Shown piece by piece: positions 44,878 to 54,473 of a stretch of DNA of 64,000 nt (positions are counted from its first letter, which is position 1; the number at the start of each line of letters is the position of its first letter). The DNA comes from Rhynchopus sp. YZ270_cl-10 (Eukaryota > Euglenozoa > Diplonemea > Diplonemida > Diplonemidae). Made by a program: the position numbers and the translations under genes. The DNA lies in contig OZ037841.1 in NCBI GenBank assembly GCA_964035575.1, forward strand, positions 124,001 through 188,000, read 5' to 3'. The notes below the pieces were generated by a model, which saw nothing but the letters and a program-made list of their open reading frames with translations, was not told where the DNA came from and did no database searches.

Positions 44878-47800
44878 ATGTGCAGGTGGAGTGCCCAGCT
44901 TTGGGCTATGGTGCTCCTGTGTGGAGCCATGGATGATGGCGGGGGTGACAGCCGAAGCTGGTGCAGCAACATGAGCAACATGCGCAGCAGCAGCAGCATG
45001 AGCAGGAGCAGCATGAGCAGCAGCATGAGCAGCAGCAGCATGAGCAGCAGCAGCATGAGCAGCAGCAGCATGAGCAGCAGCAGCATGAGCAGCAGCAGCA
45101 TGAGCAGCAGCAGCATGAGCAGCAGCATCGTGAGCAGGAGCACTGCCATCAACATCAGTACCTCCCACGGTTGCGGCAGGCACGTATCGCGAGTGGGCTC
45201 CTCAACACCAACTCAGCACTCTCAGGTACCACGTTCTCGCTGCAGCAACATGAGCAGCCATGACTGGAGTGATGGCCTCTATGGCAGCGTCTACTGCAAC
45301 AATAGCGGCTCCAACAACCACACCAGCAACATCTACACCTGCAGCAATGGCCGCAAGGGCTTCATGTGCAGCGGCTACAGAAGCTGCAGGTGCACCCCCA
45401 TTCCCCCCCATTATTACCCCAAAAAGAGGCCTGTGCCCAACAACCCAAGCGGCTGCAGCTTTGATAGCAGCAACAACAACAACAACTACAACAACGGTGG
45501 CAGACACTGGATGCGTGGGCGGACACTAGATGTGCGGGCGGACAGCATCAGCAGCAACAACAGCAACTACAACAACAGTGGCAGACAGTGGATGCGCGGG
45601 CGGACACTAGATGTGCGGGCGGACAGTATCAGCAGCAACAGCAGCAACTACAACAACAGTGGCAGACACTGGATGCGCGGGCGGACACTAGATGTGCGGG
45701 CGGGCAGCATCAGCAGCAACAACAACAACAACTACAACAACAGTGGCAGACAGTGGATGCGCGGGCGGACACTAGATGTGCGGGCGGGCAGCATCAGCAG
45801 CAACAACAACAACAACTACAACAACAGTGGCAGACAGTGGATGCGCGGGCGGACACTAGATGTGCGGGCGGACAGCATCAGCAGCAACAACAGCAACTAC
45901 AACAACGGTGGCAGACAGCGGATGCGCGGGCGGACACAGGATGTGCGGGCGGACAGTATCAGCAGCAACAACAGCAACTACAACAACAACCGTAACACCA
46001 GCAACAACAACAGCATCAGCAGCACCTGCAGCAGCACCGACAGCAGCAGCAACTGCAGCAACAACACTGTAGGTGGGGGTGAGCGAGGTATGCTGGTGTT
46101 CGGGGCCAGCCTTGCGGGGCGAGAAGGACAGAGTTACTGTGTGACGTTACGGGTGTGGGGGACCTTTATCACCCCCAATGTTCACATGGGGCGTGCAGAA
46201 CATAGGCTTGGGTTTGACTGGTGGAGCATCCTTTGGGAACGCCTTTCTTCTCTGCGCCGACCAGACCCCCGCTGGGTAGCCGAGGCACCTGAGTGGGGTG
46301 TGTTTGTGTCTTTCGCGGTCCTGGACATGTGGAAGGACAGACGCGCCCCTACCCTCAGTCACCTCATATTGTGGCTGGTGGGTAGGAGGGGGACCAGGAG
46401 GACGCGCCGAGGTCACAGGTCCTTGAACTGGACCAAGGCACAGGCGAGCAGGTTCCGTCGGCGCAAGGCGCCATGCAAGCGTCCGCCCTCTCAACTTTTC
46501 CGCAGGATAAGGGCAGCCGTTGTGAGAGTGGCTTTGCAGTGGGTGGCCATCTGGGCTCTGGTTTGCGTGGGGTATGAGCTTGGGAGATCGGCGCCACGGG
46601 CTTTGGGTTGTGCACTGATCCGGGACGCAGAGCTGCTGAGTGTGCTGCTGAGGAAGGGGCTCCTACAGGGCCGATACAGAGCACGTAGCGGGAGGCTGTG
46701 GTTGCGAGTCCTTGCCAGCAGGGTGTGGGTTTTCATGCAGAGGTTGAGGCGACCGGCGGGGACAGGGGACGGGTGGGAGCTGTCACCTCAGAGCATAAGC
46801 CTGGGGCCCGGGGCGCTGGCAGGTGGAGCAGACGGGGACATCAACCCGGAGGAGGCGGCAAACCTTGACGCATTCCTCGAGGTGCATGGGGGGAAGAGGG
46901 TGCCGAACGCAGCCAACGGCGAGTGCATGTACGTAGCCTTACTGGGTAAGAAGAACGCGCTGTACTTGGATGTCAGCAAAGCACGCACTGAGCTGGCTGA
47001 CAGAGCGCGGGTCACGAAGGTGAAGACCGGTCTCAGACGCTACTTCGAGACCGAGGCACAGCTGTCAAGCTTCATTGACGGCCTCACCAACCCTGAGGTG
47101 TGGGGCAACCACCTCACCCTACACCTGGCAGCAAATGCATGGTCCACCACGATAGCGGTAGTGCAGCCTGGGCCGAATCCAGTGGTGACGATCAACCCCG
47201 CAGCCTCATCGAAAGACTTGCGGACGCAGAAAGACCGCCGCGTCAGGGTAGTTTCACTCCTCAATAATCACTATGAGGAAGTGCAAATGGACCCAAAGAA
47301 CGCCCTGGCAATGGTCCAGTCGGCCCCCTTCGCAGAGCTTGACCCGAAAGGCCTAACAGCAACACCCATCCCTGCCATGACGAAGGAGTCGCCTTCTCCT
47401 CTGGGGGCTGATGCACCGAGGCTCTTCTGCCCTGTTCCGTGTTGCAACGGAAGCAGTCTACACCGTCCCCAGCCCTTCTCTGTTCCCGGCCTGCGCACAC
47501 ACATCGGTGCACACCTGTCTTCCGGCGACCACATCCCCCACGACACCCTCAACAAGTTGGGGTTAGGACAGTGTGAAGCGTGTGGGGGGATACGGTCGGC
47601 ATCGAAGGAGACATGTCTTCAGTGTGCGAAACTGGTAAAGGCGATCGCAAAGCCCACACCCAGGGAACGCACCGCAGTGGAAAAGGCAGACGACGTTGAC
47701 TTGCCGGAGTGGTGGGAGATAGCTCAAATCCCCATCAGGACAACAGATGCGATCCCCACGAGCATCGACCGTCCAGCCGCTGTGGAGTTCACCCAGGCAC

Positions 47801-50286
47801 TTGAGGATGTGGCCGCAGTTGGCGATGAGGCAAGCTGGAAACGTTTGTGCATGTTCGCGAAGCTGGTCCTACCGGCGAAGCGAGGTGGGAAGCACCTCAA
47901 GACGAAGGTGGCAGTCTTGCGGCAGAAGGATGTGGATGAGTGGAGAGAAGGTGAGATCGCAGCAATGTGGCGAGCAGCTGCGAATCGCACAGGCGGTACG
48001 AAGAAGGAGAAGGAGCGGAAGGAACCAACGTGGGAAGAAAGGGAGAAGGCGATGGTCCGGGAGGTGCGGAATGGGAGGATGGCAGCAGGGATGAGCCGCC
48101 TCCACAAGGGTGGGCTGGCAGAGCGTACTGAGGAATCCACAGACATCCTCCGCAGAAAGCACCCCCATGAGGAACCCCAACCTGCCACTTCTCTGCCGGA
48201 AATTGCTTCCGAGCCGCTGAAGCCGATCGCCGCCCTCAAAGCCATAAATAGCATGGCAAAGGGCTCTGCTCCAGGTCCCTTTGGTCTGCGCGGGGATCAC
48301 CTCAAGGGGTGGATGGTCAAACACCCGGACCTGAACATCTTGCCACTGATGACGCAAGTCCTGGACCTGCTGCGACGCGGGAAAGCCCCCTCCGAGACAG
48401 CTATGTTCATGGCAGGAGCTACTCTGGTGGCGTTAAAGAAGGGTGACCAAGGCGACGTCCGCCCCATCTCTGCAGGCAACACACTTCGGCGAGTCGTGAG
48501 CAAGATCGAGGTGGCGTCTGTGAGGGAAAAGGCACGAGGAGTGCTGCTGCCAGGGAGACAAGTTGGGGTGGCGGTGGACGGTGGACTGGAAGCGGCGACA
48601 ATGGTTGTGGCAGCATACGCAAAACGACACCAGGGGAGCGACAAAGTGATCGTACAGATTGACTACGAGAACGCATTCAACAGCATCTTTCGCAAGACTT
48701 TTCTGGAAGCCACAAGGAAATATCTCCCGTCCATTTCACCGTGGGTCGAATGGTGCTACAACTCCCACACCGGGCTAGTGTATGGTGACGAGATGATCCC
48801 ATCCACCAGAGGCGCGCAGCAAGGCGACCCCGCAGGGCCCCTACTCTTCTCCCTGGGGATCAAAGCACTGACAGACGAAGTGCGTGCAGTCCAGGGCATC
48901 GACTGTAGCATCTGGTACCTCGATGATGGGACGATCATGGGGAACCCAGAGGCGGTGGCTCGAGCGCTGGAGTTAGTGAGGACACGCAGTGCGGAGCTGG
49001 GGCTGAAGGTGAAGCTGTCAAAGTGTGAAGTCATCGCCCTAGGACAGCAGACTCCGTTGGACCTGGACAGAGCTGGCCTCCCCGTGTGCAGCCACACCAC
49101 TGACTTGGCGGAGACTTGCTCAGCCTGTGAAGGAAAAGTGATGAGCGTGAAGTATGGAGGCTTTGCGTTCCTGGGGGCGCCAATCGGGGACGACGAGTAC
49201 TGCGAAGCGTACATGGAGAAGAAGGTGGAGGAATTCGCGGTGCAACTGCGTCTGCTGCAGAAGGTGTCTGACTCGCAGGCTGGACTGACATTACTCCGTC
49301 AGTGCGAGGGGTTTGCACGCATGGTTTTCTACATGAGAGCCATTGGTCACGCGTGCACCCACAAGTACCTCAGCCAGTACGACAAGGAGGTAGACGCCGC
49401 CCTGGCCGCGCTTTTTGATGAGGATGGAGGCCTGCCGGAAGAAGCACGGAGACAGGCCGCACTGCCATGTAGGGTAGGGGGCATGGGCGTGCGCCGCATC
49501 CGCGACCACTGGACTGCAGCAGCCATGGGAGCAAGGAGCGGCCTGCACCAACTGTGCACCGAACTGGACCCCAGCTTCACCTGGGACGCCGAAGGATGGG
49601 AACGGACGGCAACGCTGTACAACGAGCAAGTGGCTGAAGGTACTAGGATTGACCCCAAGCTGCAGCCAGCCGTCCCCCTGCGTCAACGTGATCTGTCTGC
49701 AGGGATCCTGGAGGAACAATTGCGGGACCTCTTCGTCAAGGGTGATGCGTACGACAAGGCGCGTCTCAATTCTCTGGCCCTCCCCCAAGCAGGGTCCTGG
49801 CTTACTGCACCCCCCACCTGGGAGCACTACATCCCTCCGATTGCATTCAAGGCCGCAGCCAGACTCCGCCTCCACCTCCCCATATACGCGGAGGGTGTCT
49901 CATGCAGGCAATGCAACCAGCCCATGGACACCAGGGGGGACCACATCTTCGCCTGCAGAATGGGTGGGCATCGTATACTGCGACATAACTCAGTACGCGA
50001 TTATGTGTATGGAGCAGCAAATGAGGCAGGTCTGAGCCCCATCCTGGAACCCAACCTGGGCAACAACAAGCCCGCTGACATTCTGCTGTCCACAGGGGTC
50101 GGGGAGTCGAGAGGACGAGCTATCGATGTGACTGTGTGGACGCCGACGTCAGCGTCGATGGTGCAGGGTGCCGCAGTCGCGAAGGGGTACGCGGCGACGA
50201 AGGCGGAAACTGCCAAGAGGAAGAAGCATGGTGACGCGTGTGCGGCGGAGCGGCTGGCGAAAGGTGAAGGAGGAGGTTATGGATGA
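44878..50286 (+). CDS. LINE B polyprotein (OTU, CCHH finger, reverse transcriptase, CCHC, endonuclease)
   Basis: The ATG at 44878 follows a pyrimidine tract and a GTGAAG that could serve as an SL acceptor. The leader MCRWSAQLWAMVLLCG is hydrophobic, as in A. Residue numbers count from 44866, where the open frame starts. Then come Ser/Asn/Met repeats; six 27-28-residue tandem repeats (about 213-375); a membrane-like region shared with A; OTU with C687 in NGECMYVAL and H802 in NNHYEEV; a CCHH finger; reverse transcriptase with D1266 in IDYENAFN, GAQQGDP and D1353-D1354 in YLDDG; a CCHC finger (C1680, C1683, then RHN); and an endonuclease with D1738 (KPADILL) and D1754 (AIDVTVW). The frame stops at 50284-50286, shortly after the endonuclease, where A continues into OTU2. 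Confidence 0.88.
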   Translation: MCRWSAQLWAMVLLCGAMDDGGGDSRSWCSNMSNMRSSSSMSRSSMSSSMSSSSMSSSSMSSSSMSSSSMSSSSMSSSSMSSSIVSRSTAINISTSHGCGRHVSRVGSSTPTQHSQVPRSRCSNMSSHDWSDGLYGSVYCNNSGSNNHTSNIYTCSNGRKGFMCSGYRSCRCTPIPPHYYPKKRPVPNNPSGCSFDSSNNNNNYNNGGRHWMRGRTLDVRADSISSNNSNYNNSGRQWMRGRTLDVRADSISSNSSNYNNSGRHWMRGRTLDVRAGSISSNNNNNYNNSGRQWMRGRTLDVRAGSISSNNNNNYNNSGRQWMRGRTLDVRADSISSNNSNYNNGGRQRMRGRTQDVRADSISSNNSNYNNNRNTSNNNSISSTCSSTDSSSNCSNNTVGGGERGMLVFGASLAGREGQSYCVTLRVWGTFITPNVHMGRAEHRLGFDWWSILWERLSSLRRPDPRWVAEAPEWGVFVSFAVLDMWKDRRAPTLSHLILWLVGRRGTRRTRRGHRSLNWTKAQASRFRRRKAPCKRPPSQLFRRIRAAVVRVALQWVAIWALVCVGYELGRSAPRALGCALIRDAELLSVLLRKGLLQGRYRARSGRLWLRVLASRVWVFMQRLRRPAGTGDGWELSPQSISLGPGALAGGADGDINPEEAANLDAFLEVHGGKRVPNAANGECMYVALLGKKNALYLDVSKARTELADRARVTKVKTGLRRYFETEAQLSSFIDGLTNPEVWGNHLTLHLAANAWSTTIAVVQPGPNPVVTINPAASSKDLRTQKDRRVRVVSLLNNHYEEVQMDPKNALAMVQSAPFAELDPKGLTATPIPAMTKESPSPLGADAPRLFCPVPCCNGSSLHRPQPFSVPGLRTHIGAHLSSGDHIPHDTLNKLGLGQCEACGGIRSASKETCLQCAKLVKAIAKPTPRERTAVEKADDVDLPEWWEIAQIPIRTTDAIPTSIDRPAAVEFTQALEDVAAVGDEASWKRLCMFAKLVLPAKRGGKHLKTKVAVLRQKDVDEWREGEIAAMWRAAANRTGGTKKEKERKEPTWEEREKAMVREVRNGRMAAGMSRLHKGGLAERTEESTDILRRKHPHEEPQPATSLPEIASEPLKPIAALKAINSMAKGSAPGPFGLRGDHLKGWMVKHPDLNILPLMTQVLDLLRRGKAPSETAMFMAGATLVALKKGDQGDVRPISAGNTLRRVVSKIEVASVREKARGVLLPGRQVGVAVDGGLEAATMVVAAYAKRHQGSDKVIVQIDYENAFNSIFRKTFLEATRKYLPSISPWVEWCYNSHTGLVYGDEMIPSTRGAQQGDPAGPLLFSLGIKALTDEVRAVQGIDCSIWYLDDGTIMGNPEAVARALELVRTRSAELGLKVKLSKCEVIALGQQTPLDLDRAGLPVCSHTTDLAETCSACEGKVMSVKYGGFAFLGAPIGDDEYCEAYMEKKVEEFAVQLRLLQKVSDSQAGLTLLRQCEGFARMVFYMRAIGHACTHKYLSQYDKEVDAALAALFDEDGGLPEEARRQAALPCRVGGMGVRRIRDHWTAAAMGARSGLHQLCTELDPSFTWDAEGWERTATLYNEQVAEGTRIDPKLQPAVPLRQRDLSAGILEEQLRDLFVKGDAYDKARLNSLALPQAGSWLTAPPTWEHYIPPIAFKAAARLRLHLPIYAEGVSCRQCNQPMDTRGDHIFACRMGGHRILRHNSVRDYVYGAANEAGLSPILEPNLGNNKPADILLSTGVGESRGRAIDVTVWTPTSASMVQGAAVAKGYAATKAETAKRKKHGDACAAERLAKGEGGGYG
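45501..45990 (+). repeat. In-frame tandem repeat in LINE B (81-84 bp, six units)
   Basis: Units start at about 45501, 45582, 45663, 45747, 45831 and 45912. Each encodes a segment with RGRTLDVRAD followed by a Ser/Asn stretch. Unit lengths are multiples of three, so the frame is kept. Confidence 0.85.
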
Positions 50287-50874
50287 GGAGGATTCCGCCG
50301 ACTGCGCCGACCACGACACCACCATGGACAACAACACCGCAACCGCAGCAGAATCCTTCGTCTGGGGCCATCAGAGCAGAGCTACAACACCACACCAACA
50401 GCTCTGACTGGTGACCACCACTTGGGTTCAGCGAAGACTGGTGGATGGACGGCTAAGTCCCACGCGGAAAGAAGGACGAAGCTGACCACCCTTGGGACTT
50501 CGCGGCGGGCGCAGGGGAACCACACTCGTCGCTCCGGTGTAGTGGAGGACAGGTCTGCGGAGACCACAGCAAGGCGGCCTTCTCCCCCTATCTCGCGAGG
50601 GTCGGATGTGGAGGCGAAAGGGTTAGTCCCACACAGCCAGAAGGAAGGGGACAGGGTGCCGAGAAATGTCGAAGAGTGGGCGGACTGCTTCTTCCCCAGG
50701 GGAGGGACCAGGCGAGAGGGAAGGACTCCCTTGGCACCGGAGGTGGCGTACGAGGCGCTGGACGCGTGGTGGGATCAGCGGGAGGAGCTGGGGCGCGTCG
50801 GAGGACGGCAGACGAGTCAGTACGGGGCGCTTAGGGCGGTCCTGGTGCTGATGATGGAGGCGACCTTCAAATAG
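50287..50874 (+). pseudogene. LINE B C-terminal domain downstream of the stop
   Basis: The same frame stays open after the TGA at 50284-50286 to a stop at 50872-50874. Residues around NVEEWADCFF and the following WW-containing helix resemble the Trp-rich domain near the A C-terminus (SVTKWISLFHYRQGEK). A short acidic stretch resembling that of A is readable in another frame at 50168-50407. This suggests that B lost or never had OTU2 and the Cys cluster, and that this copy carries at least one frame break here. Confidence 0.5.
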
Positions 50875-51720
50875 AAGGGCCTCGCGATTGGTTGTGATTG
50901 TGGTTTATGTGGGCACTGTTGCCCTTCCCTTCTCTGTTATTTTCCCCCACCCCAACTTTTGTGTGTAGCAACACCTGTTTAGTTCCCTGTTTCCTTTTTA
51001 CCCCCAACCCCTCCCATTAGATACATGTGTGTAATCCCCCTGTTGTCAAGCCCCTTGTATGTAAATTCCAAATCTTCCCCCTCACAGAAAACGTCAGGAG
51101 TAAGCCAAGGAGGCGGTTTGTCTGTGGGCGTCGGCCTAGGAGTAAGCGACGGAGATTTTTTCCCCCACCCCATCCCCTACGAGTTCCATGGGGGGTCGCT
51201 ACTGGCGTTAATCATCCAAACAAAAAAGACTACAAGAGACAAAACAAAAGTAACAAGAAAGGAACTTCGTATTGTAAAAAGAAAGCCCCATCCCGCCCCA
51301 TTCCTCCCCTCCAGAACCAGCTGGGCACCAATACTGGAAATACAGCAAAACCACACAGACTGGACAGTCTATATTCTCCCCTGCCTCTCCCGTGTTAATG
51401 TTCACCCCTCCTTTATCCCAAATTGTCATAGAGCTAAATATAGTTGTATGCCTCGCTTCGCTCGGCAAACAACGATACATAATAGGGCGACATGCTGATG
51501 ACAAATATCTCCCTCGTTTAATTCACTTTTGTGCCTCGTTCTAACTAAACCGGCACATGTACTGATTGTACGACTTTTGGCCCTCGCTTCGCTCGGACCA
51601 AGCGCCTTTCATGTGCATTATAAACGTACCCCCCTTGCCCTGTCCAGTTTGATGTGGAACAAAAAAAGTCGAGCCTAGGGCTAAAAAAAAAAAAAAAAAA
51701 AAAAAGAAGTGGTTTTGGAT

Positions 51721-51965
51721 ATGGTGCACAGGGGGCATTTCACCCCTGAAAAAGGGTGCACAGGGGGCTTTTCGGGGGTCCCGAAATGGTATCTAAGGTG
51801 CACAGGGTGCCTGAAAACCCACTGCACGAAACTCTCCCGAAACCCCCCGGAACTGGATTTTGAAAAGGTGCACAGGGTGCTTTTGGCCCCCGCCGAGAAA
51901 GGGTGCACAGGGTGGCCACTCCGGTGCACAGGGGGCGCACCCCAAAACGGTGCACAGGGGGCGCC
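51721..51965 (+). repeat. Dispersed GGTGCACAGGGGGC repeats
   Basis: At least seven copies of GGTGCACAGGG(G/T)GC with irregular spacing of about 20-80 bases. Some are preceded by GAAAA. They start directly after the B poly(A) and end about 90 bp before tRNA-Ala. Function unknown. Confidence 0.8.
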
Positions 51966-52053
51966 AATTCTGTCGCTTCCTTCTTTTTCTTTGGTACCAA
52001 AAAGAATCGAGATCTGGAAATATCACAACAGTGTTTCCAAGCCAAAAAATGTT

Positions 52054-52126
52054 TGGAGATTGAGGGTATCGATCCCTCTACCTCTCGCATGCTGAGCGAG
52101 CGCTCTACCATTTGAGCTAAACCCCC
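52054..52126 (-). tRNA. tRNA-Ala (AGC)
   Basis: 73 nt, full cloverleaf. Acceptor GGGGGTT/AATCTCC (with G-U pairs), D stem GCTC/GAGC, anticodon stem CTCGC/GCGAG, loop TCAGCAT with anticodon AGC, T stem GAGGG/CCCTC with loop ATCGATA. Position 33 is C where nearly all tRNAs have U. A TTTTTT run lies about 8 bases downstream as polymerase III terminator. Confidence 0.93.
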
Positions 52127-52227
52127 TTACATTTCTTAAACGAATCTTTACAAGGTGGGGATGGAATTCAAAACCAAAAAGGGAGAAGTAACACTCAAGA
52201 GAAAATCTGGTCTTGAAACAAAAAGAG

Positions 52228-52299
52228 AGGGCACACCCGGGTTCGAACCAGGGACCGTTCGGACTGCAGCCGAATGCTCTACCACTGAGCTATATACCC
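52228..52299 (-). tRNA. tRNA-Cys (GCA)
   Basis: 72 nt, full cloverleaf. Acceptor GGGTATA/TGTGCCC, D stem GCTC/GAGC, anticodon stem TTCGG/CCGAA with loop CTGCAGT (anticodon GCA), T stem CCTGG/CCGGG with TTCGAAC loop. It has the same orientation as tRNA-Ala, 101 bp upstream of it. Confidence 0.95.
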
Positions 52300-52382
52300 T
52301 TCAATAATCATGCTTTGCGCTGAATACTATCAGTTCACTTTTCAACCAACTTCTGTGTGTTACACCACAAATAAGGAAAAAA

Positions 52383-52501
52383 GGATTTAAGCACCCGGAC
52401 TTCCCAGCTGGTCACCCACGCCAGTACTATCCAGGCCTGCTGGTGCTTAACTTCTCAAATCAGGCGGGATGAGGTGTATTCACCAGAGTATGGCCGAATC
52501 C
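52383..52501 (-). rRNA. 5S ribosomal RNA, copy 1
   Basis: 119 nt with the conserved eukaryotic 5S features: GGCCATAC near the 5' end, GAAGTTAAGCACC in the internal control region, TAGTACTGGCGTGGGTGACC, and GGGAAGTCCGGGTGC near the 3' end. The termini GGATT and AATCC pair. Six T follow within a few bases as terminator. Confidence 0.95.
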
Positions 52502-53039
52502 AATAATGGGTCTGGGTGGAAAACCTTTGAAGAGCTTTATATTTCTGAGCTTGTTTTTGCTTCACTTGTGCAAAAGGTCTTGGGTGTTGCATGGTACAGG
52601 AAACTTTATTTGTCTCCCCTGTTCCGCTGCACTCTGCATTAGGTCATTTCACCTAAAATAAGGCCAGTTTGCGATCTTCTTGGAGTATCTTGGTGTCCAG
52701 TACAGTGTTTCTGGCATTGTGGACTTGCATGTTGTACAGGGCAACTGCCTGGGAATTAGTCCCACTTCTTGCAACAGTTTAGCTATTTCGGCATCCCCAG
52801 CGCGCATGATATTAAGCACAGGAGAATTTTTGGCTGCAGGTGCGCACGTCCCTTCTGGGGAGTATGGATGCCTCTTCCTCAGTTTTTGTTGTGCATTTTT
52901 GCACCTTTGCGCTCATCTCCATCTCACCAAAGGTGAAATTGTGAATGCTGTCATGCAGCATTCACATTCCAGCATGCTCCTGTAGGCTGAAGCACCGTCG
53001 GTGGTGTAGTCTCCCCTCATTTCTGCTCTCTGGATAGTT
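52502..53039. other. Spacer between RNA genes
   Basis: About 60 bases next to 5S copy 1 are similar to the 5' flank of 5S copy 2 (CCTTTGAAGAGCTTT). Beyond this the only coding-like signal is the minus-strand transposase-like fragment listed separately. Confidence 0.5.
52653..52862 (-). pseudogene. Possible ISXO2/IS1595-type transposase N-terminal fragment
   Basis: About 65 codons without a stop on the minus strand, containing AKLLQEVGLIPRQLPCTTC. The pattern of a short helix, G-L-I/L-P-R and then C-x2-C is typical of the N-terminal zinc ribbon of IS1595/Merlin-like transposases. The second half of the ribbon and the catalytic domain are missing. Short, with no start codon evident, so this is a tentative call. 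Confidence 0.3.
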
Positions 53040-53060
53040 CCTTAACACTCAGTGTTAAGG
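53040..53060. repeat. 21-bp palindrome
   Basis: CCTTAACACT and AGTGTTAAGG arms around one C. The half-sequence AGTGTTAAGG recurs at about 53932. Could be a protein-binding site or a hairpin; no function is assigned. Confidence 0.7.
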
Positions 53061-53436
53061 TCTTTAAGGTTGCTGATCACCCCACCCACCCACCCTCCCC
53101 ACCCACCCACCCTCCCCGCGCGGGGTGGGTTTCGGCCATTTTTTTTCAGGTCCCTAAACGTCCAAAGAGGTCAAAAAAGTGGATTCTTGGGAAGATAGGA
53201 GGTTTTTAGGAGACTTTCTCTGAAGCAAAGACCTCCAAACCCTGACAGACCCTGAAACCAGGGTGTCGCGAGTACCCCTTTTTTACACGTGTTTCTTAAG
53301 GCTTCTACAGGGTTCTACAGGCAAAACAGGCGTTTTGGCCGAAAACCCGGTTTTTAAGTCAGGTAACCGGGTTTGCGGCTTGGGTAACGTGCCAGCGCGC
53401 TGTGAGAACCATGCGTGGGGGGTTGTAACCACTCGT

Positions 53437-53811
53437 TGCGTTGGTTGCGTTGCGTTCGCTACGTTGCGTACACATAGCTACGTGCACACCGGTTACGTTG
53501 TGTTGCATGCGTTGCGTTAGTTGTGTAGAGATCGTTATCTACAGAGTGCAGCGAACAGAGCGGTTGCGTTGCGTTGGTTGTGTTCGGTTGGTTACGTTCG
53601 TTGCGTTCCGATCGTTACGTACGCATCGGTTGCGTTGCGTTGCATGCGTTGCGTTCGTTGCGTTGCGTTCGTTGCATACAGATCGTTACGTACACATCGG
53701 GTTTGTTGTGTTCGGTTGGTTACGTTCGTTGCATTGCGTTGCGTTGGTTCCATATGTTTGGTTCGGGACGTTACGTACCGAACGGTTGCGTTGCGTCGGT
53801 TGCATTCGTTC
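53437..53811. repeat. Degenerate GTTGCGTT-rich repeat
   Basis: Irregular mixture of GTTGCGTT, GTTACGT and CGTTC words. No real gene is seen; the open frames across it follow from the word composition. Confidence 0.75.
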
Positions 53812-53850
53812 CGTTCACATCGTTCCGATCTGAACGGAACGATGTGAACG
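53812..53850. repeat. Perfect 16-bp inverted repeat with 7-base loop
   Basis: Arms CGTTCACATCGTTCCG and CGGAACGATGTGAACG flank ATCTGAA. It sits at the end of the GTTGCGTT-rich region. A transcript would form a strong hairpin, but no polymerase III terminator follows directly. Confidence 0.85.
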
Positions 53851-53977
53851 CAAGCAACGTATCGCATCGGTTGTGTTGGTTGGTTTGTGTGCGTTGCAAA
53901 CCTTTCATACAGCAACCACACCATCCAGTGAGTGTTAAGGATTGCCAAAAAAAACTAAATGCAACAAACACAGGGAT

Positions 53978-54014
53978 ACAAGACAGGGTTGTCTTGTTGG
54001 AGGTGGGTCAGGGT
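53978..54014. promoter_or_regulatory. 37-bp shared motif, copy 1
   Basis: ACAAGACAGGGTTGTCTTGT followed by TGGAGGTGGGTCAGGGT. The first part is an inverted repeat (CAAGACA/TGTCTTG). It lies 46 bases downstream of the 3' end of 5S copy 2. Near-identical copies lie downstream of three SL genes. Confidence 0.6.
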
Positions 54015-54059
54015 CTGGATGTCCTAAAACCACACACCAACACGGAAGAAAAGCAAAAA

Positions 54060-54178
54060 GGATTCAAGCACCCGGACTTCCCAGCTGGTCACCCACGCCA
54101 GTACTATCCAGGCCTGCTGGTGCTTAACTTCTCAAATCAGGCGGGATGAGGTGTATTCACCAGAGTATGGCCGAATCC
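54060..54178 (-). rRNA. 5S ribosomal RNA, copy 2
   Basis: 119 nt, differing from copy 1 by one base near the 3' end (TTGAATCC versus TTAAATCC). The 5' flank also matches copy 1 for about 60 bases, so the duplicated unit includes upstream sequence. Confidence 0.95.
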
Positions 54179-54473
54179 AATACTGAGTCAGGTTCGAAAA
54201 CCTTTGAAGAGCTTTTTATTTCTGAGCTTGTTTTTGCTTCGGTTGTGAAAACCGGTTTGTGGGTCAGCAGGTTTAACAAGTTTGGCCAGTCCTTAGCACA
54301 GCACTTAGTGCGCTGCACTACTGCATCGGAGCCTGTGTGCTCACAGGTCACCACTCAGTGGTCGATCCCTCTAGACCAGTGTGCTGGGTTTACTGGGTTT
54401 ACTGGGTAACATGATGGTTTGTGTGATCACGTTTGTTTTGGTTTGTTTGTTTAAAAAGGCGGGTTTGTGCAAA

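Larger units (their letters stand above)
44617..51705 (+). mobile_element. LINE family B, near full length
   Basis: Plus-strand non-LTR element related to A, with a similar pyrimidine-rich 5' UTR, one long reading frame, a 3' UTR of about 800 bases, the end GTCGAGCCTAGGGCTAA, and poly(A) at 51682-51705. The GAGCCTAGGGCTAA end motif is shared with family A, which suggests a related 3' recognition signal. I could not find a clear target-site duplication. The exact 5' boundary is uncertain. Confidence 0.85.

Noticed and set aside
53040-53150. CCCACC-rich tract near 53090-53120 as a G-quadruplex gene regulator
   Set aside because: Short and with no adjacent gene start; noted only as simple sequence.
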